This document shows positions 1 through 9,673 of a stretch of DNA of 64,000 nt, piece by piece. The position numbers and the translations under genes are program-made. The notes below the pieces were generated by a model. It was not told where the DNA came from, ran no database searches, and saw nothing but the letters and a program-made list of their open reading frames with translations. Position 1 is the stretch's first letter; each line of letters begins with the position of its first letter. The DNA comes from Myxococcales bacterium (GTDB taxonomy: Bacteria > Myxococcota_A > Bradymonadia > UBA7976 > UBA1532): assembly GCA_020633465.1 (NCBI GenBank), contig JACKDN010000017.1, forward strand, positions 124,001 to 188,000. Reading direction: 5' to 3'.

Positions 1-1735
1 CGATGCCCAGCGGGTCGGGCACGATGGTGCCGGTGCCGTCGGGCGCCGTGATGATGAGCAGCATCTCGTTGTGGCCGTCGCCGTCGAGGTCCGCGGCGGC
101 GATCTTCACGATGGGCATCGCCGGCGCGGCGGCCTTCGGGGCGTCGACCAGGCAGCCGGCGTCGGCGAAGAAGTAGGTGTCGGTCTGCCCGTTGCGCAGC
201 ACGCCCGGCAGGCAGTCGTCGGTGATGACCAGGGCCTGGGCGTTGGTCGCGAAGTCGTTCACGGTGCTCCACCCGCGCCGCAGGCGGCTGCCGTCCTGGT
301 CGACCACGTAGGCGCGGCCGTTGTCGTCGAGCACGAAGCCGGCGACATCGCCGTAGTTGGTCGACCAGGCCTCCCACACCGTCTGGTCGGCCTCGCTGGT
401 GCGGAACAGCTTCAGGTCACCGTCCTTCACCGTCAGGAAGGCGCCGGCGTTGGCCACGATGATGTCACCCTCGGCCCAGGTGCGCTGGGCGGCGGGCGCG
501 TCGACCGTCACCGACTGCGCGGCCTGCATCCAGGTGACCCGCACCGAGCCGCCCGAGACGTTGTTGAAGAGGGTCTCGGTCGTGCCGATGTCGAGCGTGT
601 GCTCGGCGCCGAAGTCACCGTCGGCGCAGCCCGGCTCGCGGTAGGTGGCCACCTGGGTGCGCGCCCCCTCGATCCCCGCGACCCGCATCCGCCAGGCGTC
701 CTCGGGCACGTCGATGCAGCCGCCGCGCGGCAGGGTGCGGAGGGCCCGCCCGCCGATGAGGCCGTCGGCGCCCTCGAAGGCCAGGCGACCGGCGACGCCC
801 GACCAGGGCCGGCCCAGCGCCAGGTAGCCGAGCGTGTAGCTGGTGTTCGGGCCGTTGCTCAGGATGTCCGCGTCCTCGAACACCTCGTCGTTCTCGTGCT
901 GCACGCGGGTCTGGAAGCCGCGGAACACGTCGCCGCTGCCCAGCTTGCGCACCCGGACGTTCATGAAGCCGGTGCGGTTGACCTTCTGCAGCGTGGTGAT
1001 CACCAGGGGCTGGCCGTAGGTGGGCGACTGCAGCGTCACCGTCGGGTCGACGCCGTACCCGCGCAGCCGGTTCGCGCTGCGGTTGACCTTGCCGACCTCG
1101 AGCACCTGGCCGTCGGCCAGCGTGTGCACGCCGGCCTCGACCACCAGGAAGTCGTACTGCTCGGCGGTGTGGCCGCCGTCGAGCGCCGCCGGCTCGTCGA
1201 TCACCAGCTCGGCGCCGTTGGACGTCACGTTGTCCACGCGCACCGCCAGCGGGTGGCCGCCGCGGTAGGTGGAGACGGTGGCGAACACCACCGGGTTGGT
1301 GTAGCTGCGCGAGAAGCTCACCGGGATGCGGGTGTCGAAGCCCGGCGCGCTCTGCAGCACCGACCCGATCTCACCGGGCACGCCGAGCGCCGCCAGGTCG
1401 TCGCCGGACAGGCCCATCACCTCGACCGTCTCGGCCTCGGTGCGGTTGTAGCCGCTCTGCTGCACCTTCACCGAGCCGGCGCTCAGGCGCACCGACAGCA
1501 AGCGGGGGTCGTTCTCGCTCACCACCTGGGTCAGCAGGGCGTCGCCGTTGGCCCCGCTGTACACCCAGTCCTTGCTCGCGAGGGCGCGGAAGCCAGCGAT
1601 GCCGGCGCCGGCGGGGTCGTCGCCGACCGCCTTGCCGGCCAGGTCGCGGTCGCCGCCGCGGCCCAGCACGAGGGCGGCGCCGAGCGCGGCCACCAGGGCG
1701 GCCATCAGGGTCAGGTTCTTGCTCTTGCTGGTCAT
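1..1735 (-). CDS. Secreted lectin-module repeat protein, partial at left edge
   Basis: The gene starts at the ATG at 1735, behind a clear GGAGG, and runs out of the window at base 1 after about 578 codons. The first 20 residues (MTSKSKNLTLMAALVAALGA) form a short basic-hydrophobic export or anchor segment. Around residues 120-210 lies a beta-rich module with a pattern of Phe...PVVFATVSTY...VRV...VVEAG...LADGQ; a second related copy follows at about 245-310. The same pattern occurs three times in the upstream neighbour (1865-5870) and resembles H-type-lectin-like repeats. The C-terminal part visible here contains VKIAAADLDGDGHNEMLL, an FG-GAP/VCBS-like calcium-loop motif. It probably belongs to the operon that starts at 7948. 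Function is not known; an extracellular binding protein is my inference. Confidence 0.75.
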   Translation of the reverse strand, partial: MTSKSKNLTLMAALVAALGAALVLGRGGDRDLAGKAVGDDPAGAGIAGFRALASKDWVYSGANGDALLTQVVSENDPRLLSVRLSAGSVKVQQSGYNRTEAETVEVMGLSGDDLAALGVPGEIGSVLQSAPGFDTRIPVSFSRSYTNPVVFATVSTYRGGHPLAVRVDNVTSNGAELVIDEPAALDGGHTAEQYDFLVVEAGVHTLADGQVLEVGKVNRSANRLRGYGVDPTVTLQSPTYGQPLVITTLQKVNRTGFMNVRVRKLGSGDVFRGFQTRVQHENDEVFEDADILSNGPNTSYTLGYLALGRPWSGVAGRLAFEGADGLIGGRALRTLPRGGCIDVPEDAWRMRVAGIEGARTQVATYREPGCADGDFGAEHTLDIGTTETLFNNVSGGSVRVTWMQAAQSVTVDAPAAQRTWAEGDIIVANAGAFLTVKDGDLKLFRTSEADQTVWEAWSTNYGDVAGFVLDDNGRAYVVDQDGSRLRRGWSTVNDFATNAQALVITDDCLPGVLRNGQTDTYFFADAGCLVDAPKAAAPAMPIVKIAAADLDGDGHNEMLLIITAPDGTGTIVPDPLGI

Positions 1736-1864
1736 GGGTGCCTCCAGGCGTCGTTTCGATGGGGTGAAACGTGGGGCGCAGAGGACCTGCAAAGAAAATG
1801 GAAAGACGAGTCGAATCAGAGGGTTGAGGCGGTAACGCTCGGTGCGCCGTCCGTGGCGGGACGA

Positions 1865-4800
1865 TCAGAGGCGACGGCGGCGGACCACCAGGGGCAGCAG
1901 AAGCAGCAGCCAGAGGGCCGCGCCGTTTGATGGGGCGCGGGCGGATCGACAGTCGCAGCCGGCGTCGTCCGCCGGCACGTCGAGGGTGGGGGCGGCGTCC
2001 GGCGGGCGCGCGCCGTCGGCGATCGCCTCGGCGTCGGCCGACGGCGCGGCGTCGGCGGTCGCGGCGTCGGGACGGGACGCCCGAGCGTCCGGCGCGGCGT
2101 CGACGCCATCGGAGACGTCGGGCCGCGGCGCAGCGTCGACGCCATCGGAGACGTCGGGCCGCGGCGCAGCGTCGACCGCGGGCACCGCGGCGTCGGGCCC
2201 AGACGATGCGTCGGTTGGCGCCGCGTCCGCCGCGGGGGGCCGCGCCGTCGAGCGCGCTCGCTGCGTCCGCGACGTGCCCCGCGTCGGCGGGGGAAGCGTC
2301 GGCCGCGGGCGCGGCGTCGGCCGCCGCAGCGTCCGGCTCGGCCGCAGCGTCCGGCTCGGCTGCGCCGTCGGCCCGGGACGCGGCGTCGGCGGGCGCCGCG
2401 TCCCACGCGTCCGCGGCGTCGGGCAGCGCGCCCGCGTCGGGCATCGCGCCGGCATCCATCACGAGCGCCGCATCGAACTGGACCGCCGCGTCCGGCTCGA
2501 CGGTCGCGTCGGTCTGGAGCGATGCGTCGACGACCAACGCTGCGTCGCTCGCCACGGCCGCGTCGACCACGACCGCCGCGTCGACGACGCCGACGTCCAC
2601 CGCGGCGTCCGGCGCCCCCGCGTCCGGCGGGCACAGCCCCGCCGAGTCCGGCTCGGGGCAGGGCGGCGGCGCGCAGGCGTCGCCGCAGGGCCCGAACACC
2701 ACGCCCGGTCCCTCGAACACCGCGAAGCCGATCGCCTCGGCCGCGTGGGTCCGCTCGCCGTCGCCACAGCCTTCCTCGCGCACGCGCGCGTGAACGCCGC
2801 GCCCAGTGGAGGTGGCCGCGTCGAAGCGGACCGTGCCGGGATCGCTCCCCGCGAAGCCGGGCGGACCGAAGAACACCAGCGGCGCGAACGCGTAACGCTG
2901 CTGGAAGTCGACCCGCACGAACGTGTTGGCGACGCCCGCGGCCTGCCCGGCCTCGTTCGGCAGCCGGCCGGCGTCCGCGCCGGGCTCGATCGCCACCCAC
3001 GCAATGCTCTCGGCGGCCGCCGCGGGGCCGCCCTCTTCGCGCTGCACCCGCAGGGCGAAGCCGGTCGGCGTCAGCGCGTCGGCGTCGAAGCGGACGGCCA
3101 CGGCCGGTGAGGCCGGATCGCCCTCCAGCGTCGCCAGCACCGTCGGCGCGGCGGCCAGCGGCGCGGGCAGCGCGACGGCCTGCCAGGCATCGACCACGTC
3201 GGCCGCGCGCCCGGCCACCAGGCGGCGGCCGTCGGGCAGCGTCGTCTCACCCGCTTCGACCACCATCCAGGGCACGACCTCGTCGCCGTGCGTGTCCCCG
3301 TCGCAGGCGAAGCGCGCCACGCGCACCTCGAAGCCGTCCGGCCCGACGCCGCGCACGCGCACGGCGGCCGCCGTCGCGTCGGCGTAGCTCGGCGCGCCGA
3401 CGATCACCACCGGATCGGCCCAGCGCTGGGTGAAGGCCACCCGCGTCCAGGCGCCGCCCGTGGTGGCCACGCCCACCTCGACGGCCGGCCGCGCCTGCCA
3501 CGGCGGCGGCGGCGCCAGGTCGCGGATCCACGGCTCGAGCGTCGCCAGCCACGCCGGATCGAGCAGGCTGCGCCCCAAGGGCGGCATCTGCGTCCCGTCG
3601 TCGGCCGCGTCGCGCCGGTACAGCTCCGAGGCCGCCACGTCGCCCGGCGCTACCACCACCCCCGTGGGATCCGAGTTCTCGCCCTCGTTGCGCTGGTTCA
3701 CCAGCCGGTGCGCCGCGAAGTCGGCCACCAGCCGGGCGTCGAACGCGCCCTCGACGCCCGCGGGCCGGTGACACCCCGCGCAGTTGGCGTCCAGGTACGA
3801 GAACACCCGCGCGGTGGGCGTGGCGCCGTCGTCGTCCAGCGCCACCGAGCGGGGCAGATCCTCCACGTCGCCGGGCCGCGGGCGCAGGGCGTCCAGCGCG
3901 TCCAACGCCTCGATCTGATTCATGATCTCGCCCGTGTCGGCATCCGTCCAGGGAGCGTTGAGCTGCTGAGTGTTCACGCCCAGCGCCGTGCCGGCCACCG
4001 GGTTGTGGCATTGCATGCAGTCGTCGCGGCCGGGGAAGGTCCACACCTGCTCGACGGGATCGCCGGCCGGATCCAGGTAGGCCAGATCGCGCGTCTCGCG
4101 GCCGGTCAGCAGGACGGCGTCAGCGCCGTCGTCGTCCCAGCGATAGGTCACCCCATACGGGCCCGCCTCGGTGTAGACCATGAAGCGGGTCTCGAGCCGG
4201 ATGGGCGCGGGCGACGCCGCCAGCTCGAAGTGCTTCATCATCACGGTGCCCACCGGGAAGCCCCAGGGCGCGTCGGGCCGGAAGTCGATGCGCTCGGCGG
4301 CCGTGTCGTGGGCGCCGTCGTTGGGCACCGCCAGCCAGCGTCGCTTCAGCGCGCCGTCCGACCAGAGGGGTGTGTTGACGGTGTAGGGACGCAGGCCGGG
4401 CGCCGCGGTGAGCGTCTCGAGGTCGGCGAATGCGCCCAGATCGCTCAGGCGGGCAGGGGGATCGGGGTTCGACGCGTCCTCGGGCACCACGCGGTGGATC
4501 GTGCCGCCCTCGCGGTCGTCGTTCACGTTCACGCCGTCCAGCTTCACGACGTAGATCTCACCCGCGGCGTCGGTGGCGAAGCTGGCGATGCCGAAGCCCG
4601 AGCTGCAGTTCGGGAGCTGCGTCAGGAGCGCGACGTCGTCCTGCGTCATGCCGGCGGGCCGCGCGGCGTCGACGCTGTAGATGCGCCCGCTGGCGTGGTC
4701 GGCGAACAGGAAGCGGCCCTGCAGCTCGGGATACAGCGCGCCGCGGTAGACGAAGCCGCCGATGACCGAGTTCGAGGTCGCGCGGTTCAGCTTGATGTGG

Positions 4801-5870
4801 TGGCCGCGGCGCTCGCCGATGACGTCGTCGATCGTCGTCGGCTCGTAGGTCAGGCGCGCGCGGTGCACGCGGTCCGCCTCGAGGAAAGGCCACTCGTAGT
4901 TGCCGCCCCAGACGACCTTGTTCACCTCTTCCCAGGTGGCCTCGCCCACGTCGCCCTCCCAGATGTCGCCGGTGGGCGGGTCGTAGGCCAGCGTGTACCC
5001 GTGGCGCAGGCCGATGGCGTAGAACTCCTCGAGCACGCCGCCGGTGGGGTCCTGCCAGGGGTTGTCGTCGGGCACGAAGTAGTGCGCGGTGAAGCTGGGC
5101 GGCCAGCCGGGCGGGATGTCGCCGTTCTGCGTCGGCTGGCGGCGGATGGGGTGGCTGACGCCGTCGCCGCGTTGGTCGACGTCGATGCGCAGCACGCCGC
5201 CGAACAGCCAGCGATCGATGCGCTGGGTGCTGTCCTGCTCGCAGCAGGTGCCCTCGTCGCCCACCGACAGGTACAGGAAGCCGTCGGGGCCGAAGAACAT
5301 GCCGCCGCCGGTGTGGATGCGGCTGCGGGTGAACTGCTGGATCAGCACCGTCTCGCTGGCCGGATCGGCGACGCCGGTGGCCAGGTCGACGGTGAAGCGC
5401 GACAGGCGGCGATAGCTGTCGCCGTCGGAGGTGAGCCGCGTGGGATCGGGGATGTAGCGATACCAGATGTAGAGGAAGCCGGCGTTGGGCGAGGCCGCGT
5501 CGCCGAACTCGGGGTGCAGCGCGAAGCCCATGAAGCCGTGGGTGCCGCCGCCCTGGCTGACCTGCTGCTCGATGTTCAGCACCTCGCGCACGTCGCCGCC
5601 GCCGTCCGCGGTGGCGAAGGACGACAGGCGCCCGCGCTTCTCGGCGACGAAGAACCGCGGACCCGTGGGGTCGGGCAGGATCTTGAAGGGCGAGTTGAAG
5701 GTGACGTTGGGGAAGGCGTTCTCGGTGCGCCACCCGGTGGCCGTGCCCGGCGGCGCCGCGGGCAGGGCGCCGTCGAGGAACGGACCGATCGCCTGCCCGT
5801 GGGACAGCGTCGGCGCGAGCAGCGTCGCGAGGGCGACCAGCCGGAGCGTGTTCAATCGTGCCTCACTCAC
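1865..5870 (-). CDS. Glucose/sorbosone dehydrogenase-like, diheme cytochrome c, lectin-module surface protein with C-terminal sorting tail
   Basis: The start is the GTG at 5870, which overlaps the upstream stop as GTGA, and is followed by a signal peptide ending in SHG-QA. Residues about 35-440 resemble the PQQ-type glucose/sorbosone dehydrogenase propeller (GGGMFFGPDGFLYLSVGDEG). Residues about 480-780 match the SO2930/HNE_0200 type of diheme c-type cytochrome, with heme motifs CMQCH at 618 and CAGCH at 697. Three beta-rich modules with the PVV/VEAG pattern of lectin-like repeats span about 795-1065. A long Asp-Ala-rich linker follows. The tail has GCDC, a WLLLLLPLVV helix and RRRRL, a MYXO-CTERM-like anchor. 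The linker is split between two frames at the G6 run 2234-2239; removing one base joins them and gives about 1334 residues. An outer-surface oxidoreductase is likely; the substrate is unknown. Confidence 0.8.
2097..2168. repeat. Two perfect 36-bp tandem copies in the Asp-Ala linker
   Basis: Units at 2097-2132 and 2133-2168 are identical. In the minus-strand protein each encodes twelve residues of the type RPDVSDGVDAAP. The reading frame is kept, so copy number can change linker length without breaking the protein. Confidence 0.85.
2234..2239. other. Frame-changing G6 homopolymer inside the surface-protein gene
   Basis: Upstream of this run the minus-strand frame encodes the Asp-Ala linker (ALDGAAP). 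Downstream the same frame turns into Arg-rich nonsense, while the neighbouring frame continues ADAAPTDASSGPDAAVP and ends in the sorting tail. Removing one base from the run restores a single open frame. An assembly error or a slippage-prone tract are both possible. Confidence 0.7.
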
Positions 5871-7948
5871 TGCGCGCCGACGCACGCTTCGGGGTCGACG
5901 GCGCAGAAGCCGTCGCTGACGCAGGGCCGGCCGGCGCTCCAGCGCAGGCAGCCGCTGTCGGGATCGCGCTCGCAGGCCTGCCACGTGTCGCCCTCGAAGC
6001 CGCAGCGGGTGGTGCCCGGCGCGCAGGCGTCCTGGCAGTCACCGAAGCAGGCCGGGGGCGAGACGTCGCAGGACGCGCCGCCGAAGCAGGGCGAGTTGCT
6101 CCACTCGGCGCACCCGAAGGCGCGCACGCAGCGGCGGAAGCCGTCGGCGCCGACGCACTCGCGCGTGCCCTCGACGCAGGCGTCCTGGCAATCGCCGAAG
6201 CAGGCCTGGGGCGCCTGGAAGCAGGTGACGGCGTTCACGCAGGGCTGCTCGACGTACGCGAGGCAGCCGTCGGCGCCGCGTTCGCACCGCCGGAACGTCT
6301 CGCCCTGGCCCGTGCACTGGGAGAAGCCCTCCTCGGGGCAGGCGTCGCGGCAGTCTCCGAAGCAGGCGGCCGGCGCCTCGGCGCAGTCCGCGCCCCCGTT
6401 GCAGAAGCGGGGCGTCCAGGCGGGGCAGCCCGAGAAGAAGTCCGCCTCGCACAGCTCGTAGTCGCCGTCGGCCGCGCAGCGTTTCTCGCCCAGCGTGCAC
6501 GCGCCCTCGCAGGCGCCGAAGCAGCGATCGCGCGCGGCGAAGCACTCCACGACGCCGTCCTCACAGGGCCGCGGCGCCCACGCCGGGCAGCCGCCCTCGT
6601 CCGCGACGCACACCTCGTACTGCGCGCCCGCGCCGCACCGTCGCTCGCCCGGCTGACACACCCCGACGCAGTCACCCGCGCACAAGGCCGGCGCCGCCTC
6701 GCAGTCGGCGCCCGGGAAGCAGGGCTGCTCGACCCAGCGCGTGCACCCATCGGGCCCCGGCTCGCACACGCGGAAGCGATCGGCCCCCACGCACACGCGA
6801 TCGCCCCGCACGCAGGCGTCGGCGCAGCCCCCGCGGCACTGCGCGCCCTGGGTGAAGCAGTTGGCGCCGCCCGCGCACGCGACGGGATCGCTCCACGCCG
6901 CGCACCCATCGCCGCCGATCACGCAGGACTGATAGCGCCCCGCGTCCAGGCAACGCTCCGCGCCCAGCGCGCAGGTGACCTCGCTGACCTCGGCCAGGCA
7001 GCCCGCGGGCCCGCGCACGCAGCGCAGGGCCCGCCCGTCCGGCGCGCACCGCCGCGCCCCCGGCTCGGCGCACGCGTCCACGCACGCCGCCGCGCAGGGC
7101 CCCTCGTCGACCCATCCCAGGCACCCGTCGCCGCCCGGCGTGCATCGCTGCGCCACGCCCCCCACGCACCGCGTCGCGTCCGCCGCGCACGCGTCGCACC
7201 CGGCCACGCACGCGCCCTCGACGCAACGCTCCGGACACTGCACGTCCATCGGCGCCCGGCACCCGTCCGCCCCCGGCGCGCACCCCCGAAGCGTGCGCGC
7301 GTCGAGGCAGAAGCCCTGACCCTCGACGCAGGTGTCCTCGCATCCGACGCAGGTGCCGTCGACGCAGCGCTGACCGGGATCGCAGGGGAAGGGGTCCGAG
7401 AAGCGCGTGCATCCTTCACCCACCTCGGCGCCGACCTCGGCGCACACCGCGAAGCTGCCCGCGTCCAGGCAGCGCAGCTCGCCCACCGTGCACCCGTCCC
7501 CGCACCGCCCCCGACACGCGCCGTCCACGCACGTCTCCCCGTCGCGACACGCGGCGGGCGGCCCGAACCCCAGGCACCCGTCGGGCCCCGCCGAGCAGGT
7601 GCGCACCGCGTCCCCCTCGCACCGCGTCGTCCCCTCGGCCTCGCACGCGTCCACGCAGCAGACGCCCTCGCCCCGACACTGCGCCGCCGCGTCCGCACAC
7701 AACACCGGCGCCCCCCACCGCGCACACCCGTCGTCGCCGTAGATGCACACCTCCACCCGGTCCTCCGCCGCGCACCGCCGCGCGCCCACGGCGCAGTCGT
7801 CGCACGAGACCGGCGCGCGCCCGTCGGGGAGCGGCGCGGCGTCCCGGGCCGGGGTCGAGGCGGCGCGGGGGTCGGCGGACGAGGACTTCGAGTCGTCGTC
7901 ACAGCCGGCGAGGGCGAGCAGGAGCAGCAGGGGCAGGGGGCGGCGCAT
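5867..7948 (-). CDS. Cysteine-rich repeat lipoprotein (GC-W module family)
   Basis: The start is the ATG at 7948, giving MRRPLPLLLLLALAGC: a lipoprotein signal with lipobox LAGC, followed by Asp/Ser (DDDSKSSS). The rest of the 693 residues is a string of modules of about 45 residues, roughly C..(A/G)C..G..RC...D..R.C..G.DGC..W, each ending in a GC-x-x-W-like turn. The even Cys spacing suggests intramolecular disulfides in a periplasmic or surface-exposed protein. A paralogue with the same modules lies at 14067-16007. Its stop overlaps the GTG start of the dehydrogenase/cytochrome gene, so the two are probably translationally coupled. No catalytic domain is visible. I infer a structural or binding role. 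Confidence 0.8.
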   Translation of the reverse strand: MRRPLPLLLLLALAGCDDDSKSSSADPRAASTPARDAAPLPDGRAPVSCDDCAVGARRCAAEDRVEVCIYGDDGCARWGAPVLCADAAAQCRGEGVCCVDACEAEGTTRCEGDAVRTCSAGPDGCLGFGPPAACRDGETCVDGACRGRCGDGCTVGELRCLDAGSFAVCAEVGAEVGEGCTRFSDPFPCDPGQRCVDGTCVGCEDTCVEGQGFCLDARTLRGCAPGADGCRAPMDVQCPERCVEGACVAGCDACAADATRCVGGVAQRCTPGGDGCLGWVDEGPCAAACVDACAEPGARRCAPDGRALRCVRGPAGCLAEVSEVTCALGAERCLDAGRYQSCVIGGDGCAAWSDPVACAGGANCFTQGAQCRGGCADACVRGDRVCVGADRFRVCEPGPDGCTRWVEQPCFPGADCEAAPALCAGDCVGVCQPGERRCGAGAQYEVCVADEGGCPAWAPRPCEDGVVECFAARDRCFGACEGACTLGEKRCAADGDYELCEADFFSGCPAWTPRFCNGGADCAEAPAACFGDCRDACPEEGFSQCTGQGETFRRCERGADGCLAYVEQPCVNAVTCFQAPQACFGDCQDACVEGTRECVGADGFRRCVRAFGCAEWSNSPCFGGASCDVSPPACFGDCQDACAPGTTRCGFEGDTWQACERDPDSGCLRWSAGRPCVSDGFCAVDPEACVGAQ

Positions 7949-8184
7949 CGCCCCAGTATCGGTGGGCGGGCCGCGGGGGGCAAACGGGAGGGCGGGGGGA
8001 TCGGGAGGTGTGGCGCGGACGGGGCGGGGGTCGGTTCGGTTGTCGGCTCTGCGGGTCCTGCCCGCCCGAGCCCGCCACCGATTGGCGTCGTCCCTCGTCG
8101 GCGCGCCCGGCTTGCGGCGGCGAGGGGCCGTCGGCACCATGACGCAGTAGCCCGACGGGGCCACGCGGCAAGGGGATCGCCAAC

Positions 8185-8775
8185 ATGCTGCCCGCCAAGC
8201 GTGAGACCATGACCGAGGCGGCGTACCTGGCGCTCGACGAAGCCAGCGCCGAGCGCTACGAGTACTACGCGGGCGAGATCGTGCTCATGGCGGGCGCCGA
8301 GCCGGTGCACGGGGCGCTGGTCGCCGATCTGGTCACCGCGCTTCGGGTCGGGCTGCGCGGTCGCCCCTGCATGGTGTGGGCGGAGAGTCAGCGGGTGCGC
8401 ATCGCCGAGACCGACCTGTACGCCTACCCGGACGTGGTCGCGACGTGCGGGCGGCCCGAGTTCGCGGATACGCGGCCGCAGACCTTGCTCAACCCGCTGT
8501 TGATCATCGAAGTGCTGTCGCCCTCGACCGAGAGCGACGATCGGGGCGCGAAGTTCGCGCACTACCAGCGGCGGGCGTCCTTGCGCGAGTACGTGCTGGT
8601 GACGCCGGAGAAGCGCCGCGTCGAGCACTACCAACGGCTGGACGACGACCGGTGGCTGTTGAGCGTGTACACGGGCGACGACGCGCTCGTCCTGCCCGCG
8701 GTGGAGCTCGAGATCCCGCTCGCCGACATCTACGCCCAGGCGGAGCTGCTGGCGTCCCTCACCACCGACGGGTAG
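8185..8775 (+). CDS. Uma2 family (DUF820) putative endonuclease-like protein
   Basis: A 196-residue protein whose ATG at 8185 is preceded by AAGGGGA. It shows the Uma2 pattern: YLALDEASAERYEYYAGEI near the N-terminus, an acidic position in YAYPDVV, and IIEVLSPST...DDRGAKFAHY, which together match a restriction-endonuclease-like PD-(D/E)XK core. The family is abundant in cyanobacteria, Chloroflexi and Myxococcota and its biological role is poorly known. A second, more divergent member follows 171 bp downstream on the same strand (8947-9618). The upstream 236 bp is a divergent promoter region shared with the Cys-rich lipoprotein gene. Confidence 0.85.
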   Translation: MLPAKRETMTEAAYLALDEASAERYEYYAGEIVLMAGAEPVHGALVADLVTALRVGLRGRPCMVWAESQRVRIAETDLYAYPDVVATCGRPEFADTRPQTLLNPLLIIEVLSPSTESDDRGAKFAHYQRRASLREYVLVTPEKRRVEHYQRLDDDRWLLSVYTGDDALVLPAVELEIPLADIYAQAELLASLTTDG

Positions 8776-8946
8776 TCGCGCGGACGGCCGGCCCGCCCCG
8801 GCCGACCGCCGCGCCCGACCGCGGATGGAGCGTGCCCGCGAGTGGATTGGCGGTTCGGGGCAGCGCGCGCTGCACCGGATTCGACCGCCGCCGGCCAACC
8901 TGGCGGCGGGCACGATGTGCTACCCTGCGCGGCAGGAGGAGTGACC

Positions 8947-9618
8947 ATGCACGCCCGCGTCAACCCCGATCCGGACACCCCGCCTCTCGAAGCCGGTGAC
9001 TGCCTCGACCGAGCCGAGTTCCACCGCCGCTACCTGGCGAGCCCGCACATCAAGAAGGCCGAGCTGATCGATGGAGTGGTTTACGTGCCGTCACCCGTGA
9101 AGCGGAAGCACTCGAAGCCGACCAACCTGATCAACACGTGGCTGGGAACCTACTGGGCCGCGACACCGGGCGTCGAAGCGCTGGACGACACGACCCTGGT
9201 CCTCGAAGGCGAAAACGAGGTCCAACCCGACGCCCTCCTGCGTCGCCTCGATGGCCCGTGCCAGGAGACCCCCGATGGCTACCTCGGCGGTCCGCCCGAG
9301 CTGGTCGCCGAGGTCGCCAACTCCTCGACGGCCTACGACCTGAACCAGAAGCGCGCCGTCTACGAGCGCAACGGGGTGCGCGAGTACGTGGTGCTGCTGG
9401 CGCGCGAGGGGACGGTCCGCTGGTACGACCTCGTCGCTGGCCAATTCGTCGAGCGCGACCCGCCCGAAGACGGCATCTACCGCAGCCACCAATTCCCCGG
9501 CCTGTGGCTGGACGTCGAGGCGCTGGTGACGGGCGACCGCCGCCTCTTCGACGCCCTCCGCGCGGGCCTCGACACCCAGGCCCACGCCGACTTCGTCGCG
9601 GCGCTCGGCGCGGACTGA
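8947..9618 (+). CDS. Uma2 family (DUF820) protein, second copy
   Basis: The chosen start is the ATG at 8947 because a strong GGAGGAG lies just before it; an earlier in-frame ATG at 8842 lacks one. The 223-residue product has KKAELIDGVVYV at the N-terminus, VQPDALL, LVAEVANSST and the Lys of NQKRAVYE, which are the expected PD-(D/E)XK positions of the family. It is only distantly similar to the copy at 8185-8775, so this is not a recent duplication. It ends 55 bp before the convergent metalloprotease gene. Function unknown; some Uma2 proteins are thought to be nucleases, but this is not established. Confidence 0.85.
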   Translation: MHARVNPDPDTPPLEAGDCLDRAEFHRRYLASPHIKKAELIDGVVYVPSPVKRKHSKPTNLINTWLGTYWAATPGVEALDDTTLVLEGENEVQPDALLRRLDGPCQETPDGYLGGPPELVAEVANSSTAYDLNQKRAVYERNGVREYVVLLAREGTVRWYDLVAGQFVERDPPEDGIYRSHQFPGLWLDVEALVTGDRRLFDALRAGLDTQAHADFVAALGAD

Positions 9619-9673
9619 CTTCGGCCGACCCGGGAGCCTCCGTCAGCACGGCGTCCGCGCCCTTCAGCGCCCC

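Noticed and set aside
3288..6461. A 1057-residue plus-strand open frame
   Set aside because: It lies opposite the cytochrome/propeller gene and the Cys-rich lipoprotein gene and is compositionally nonsense.
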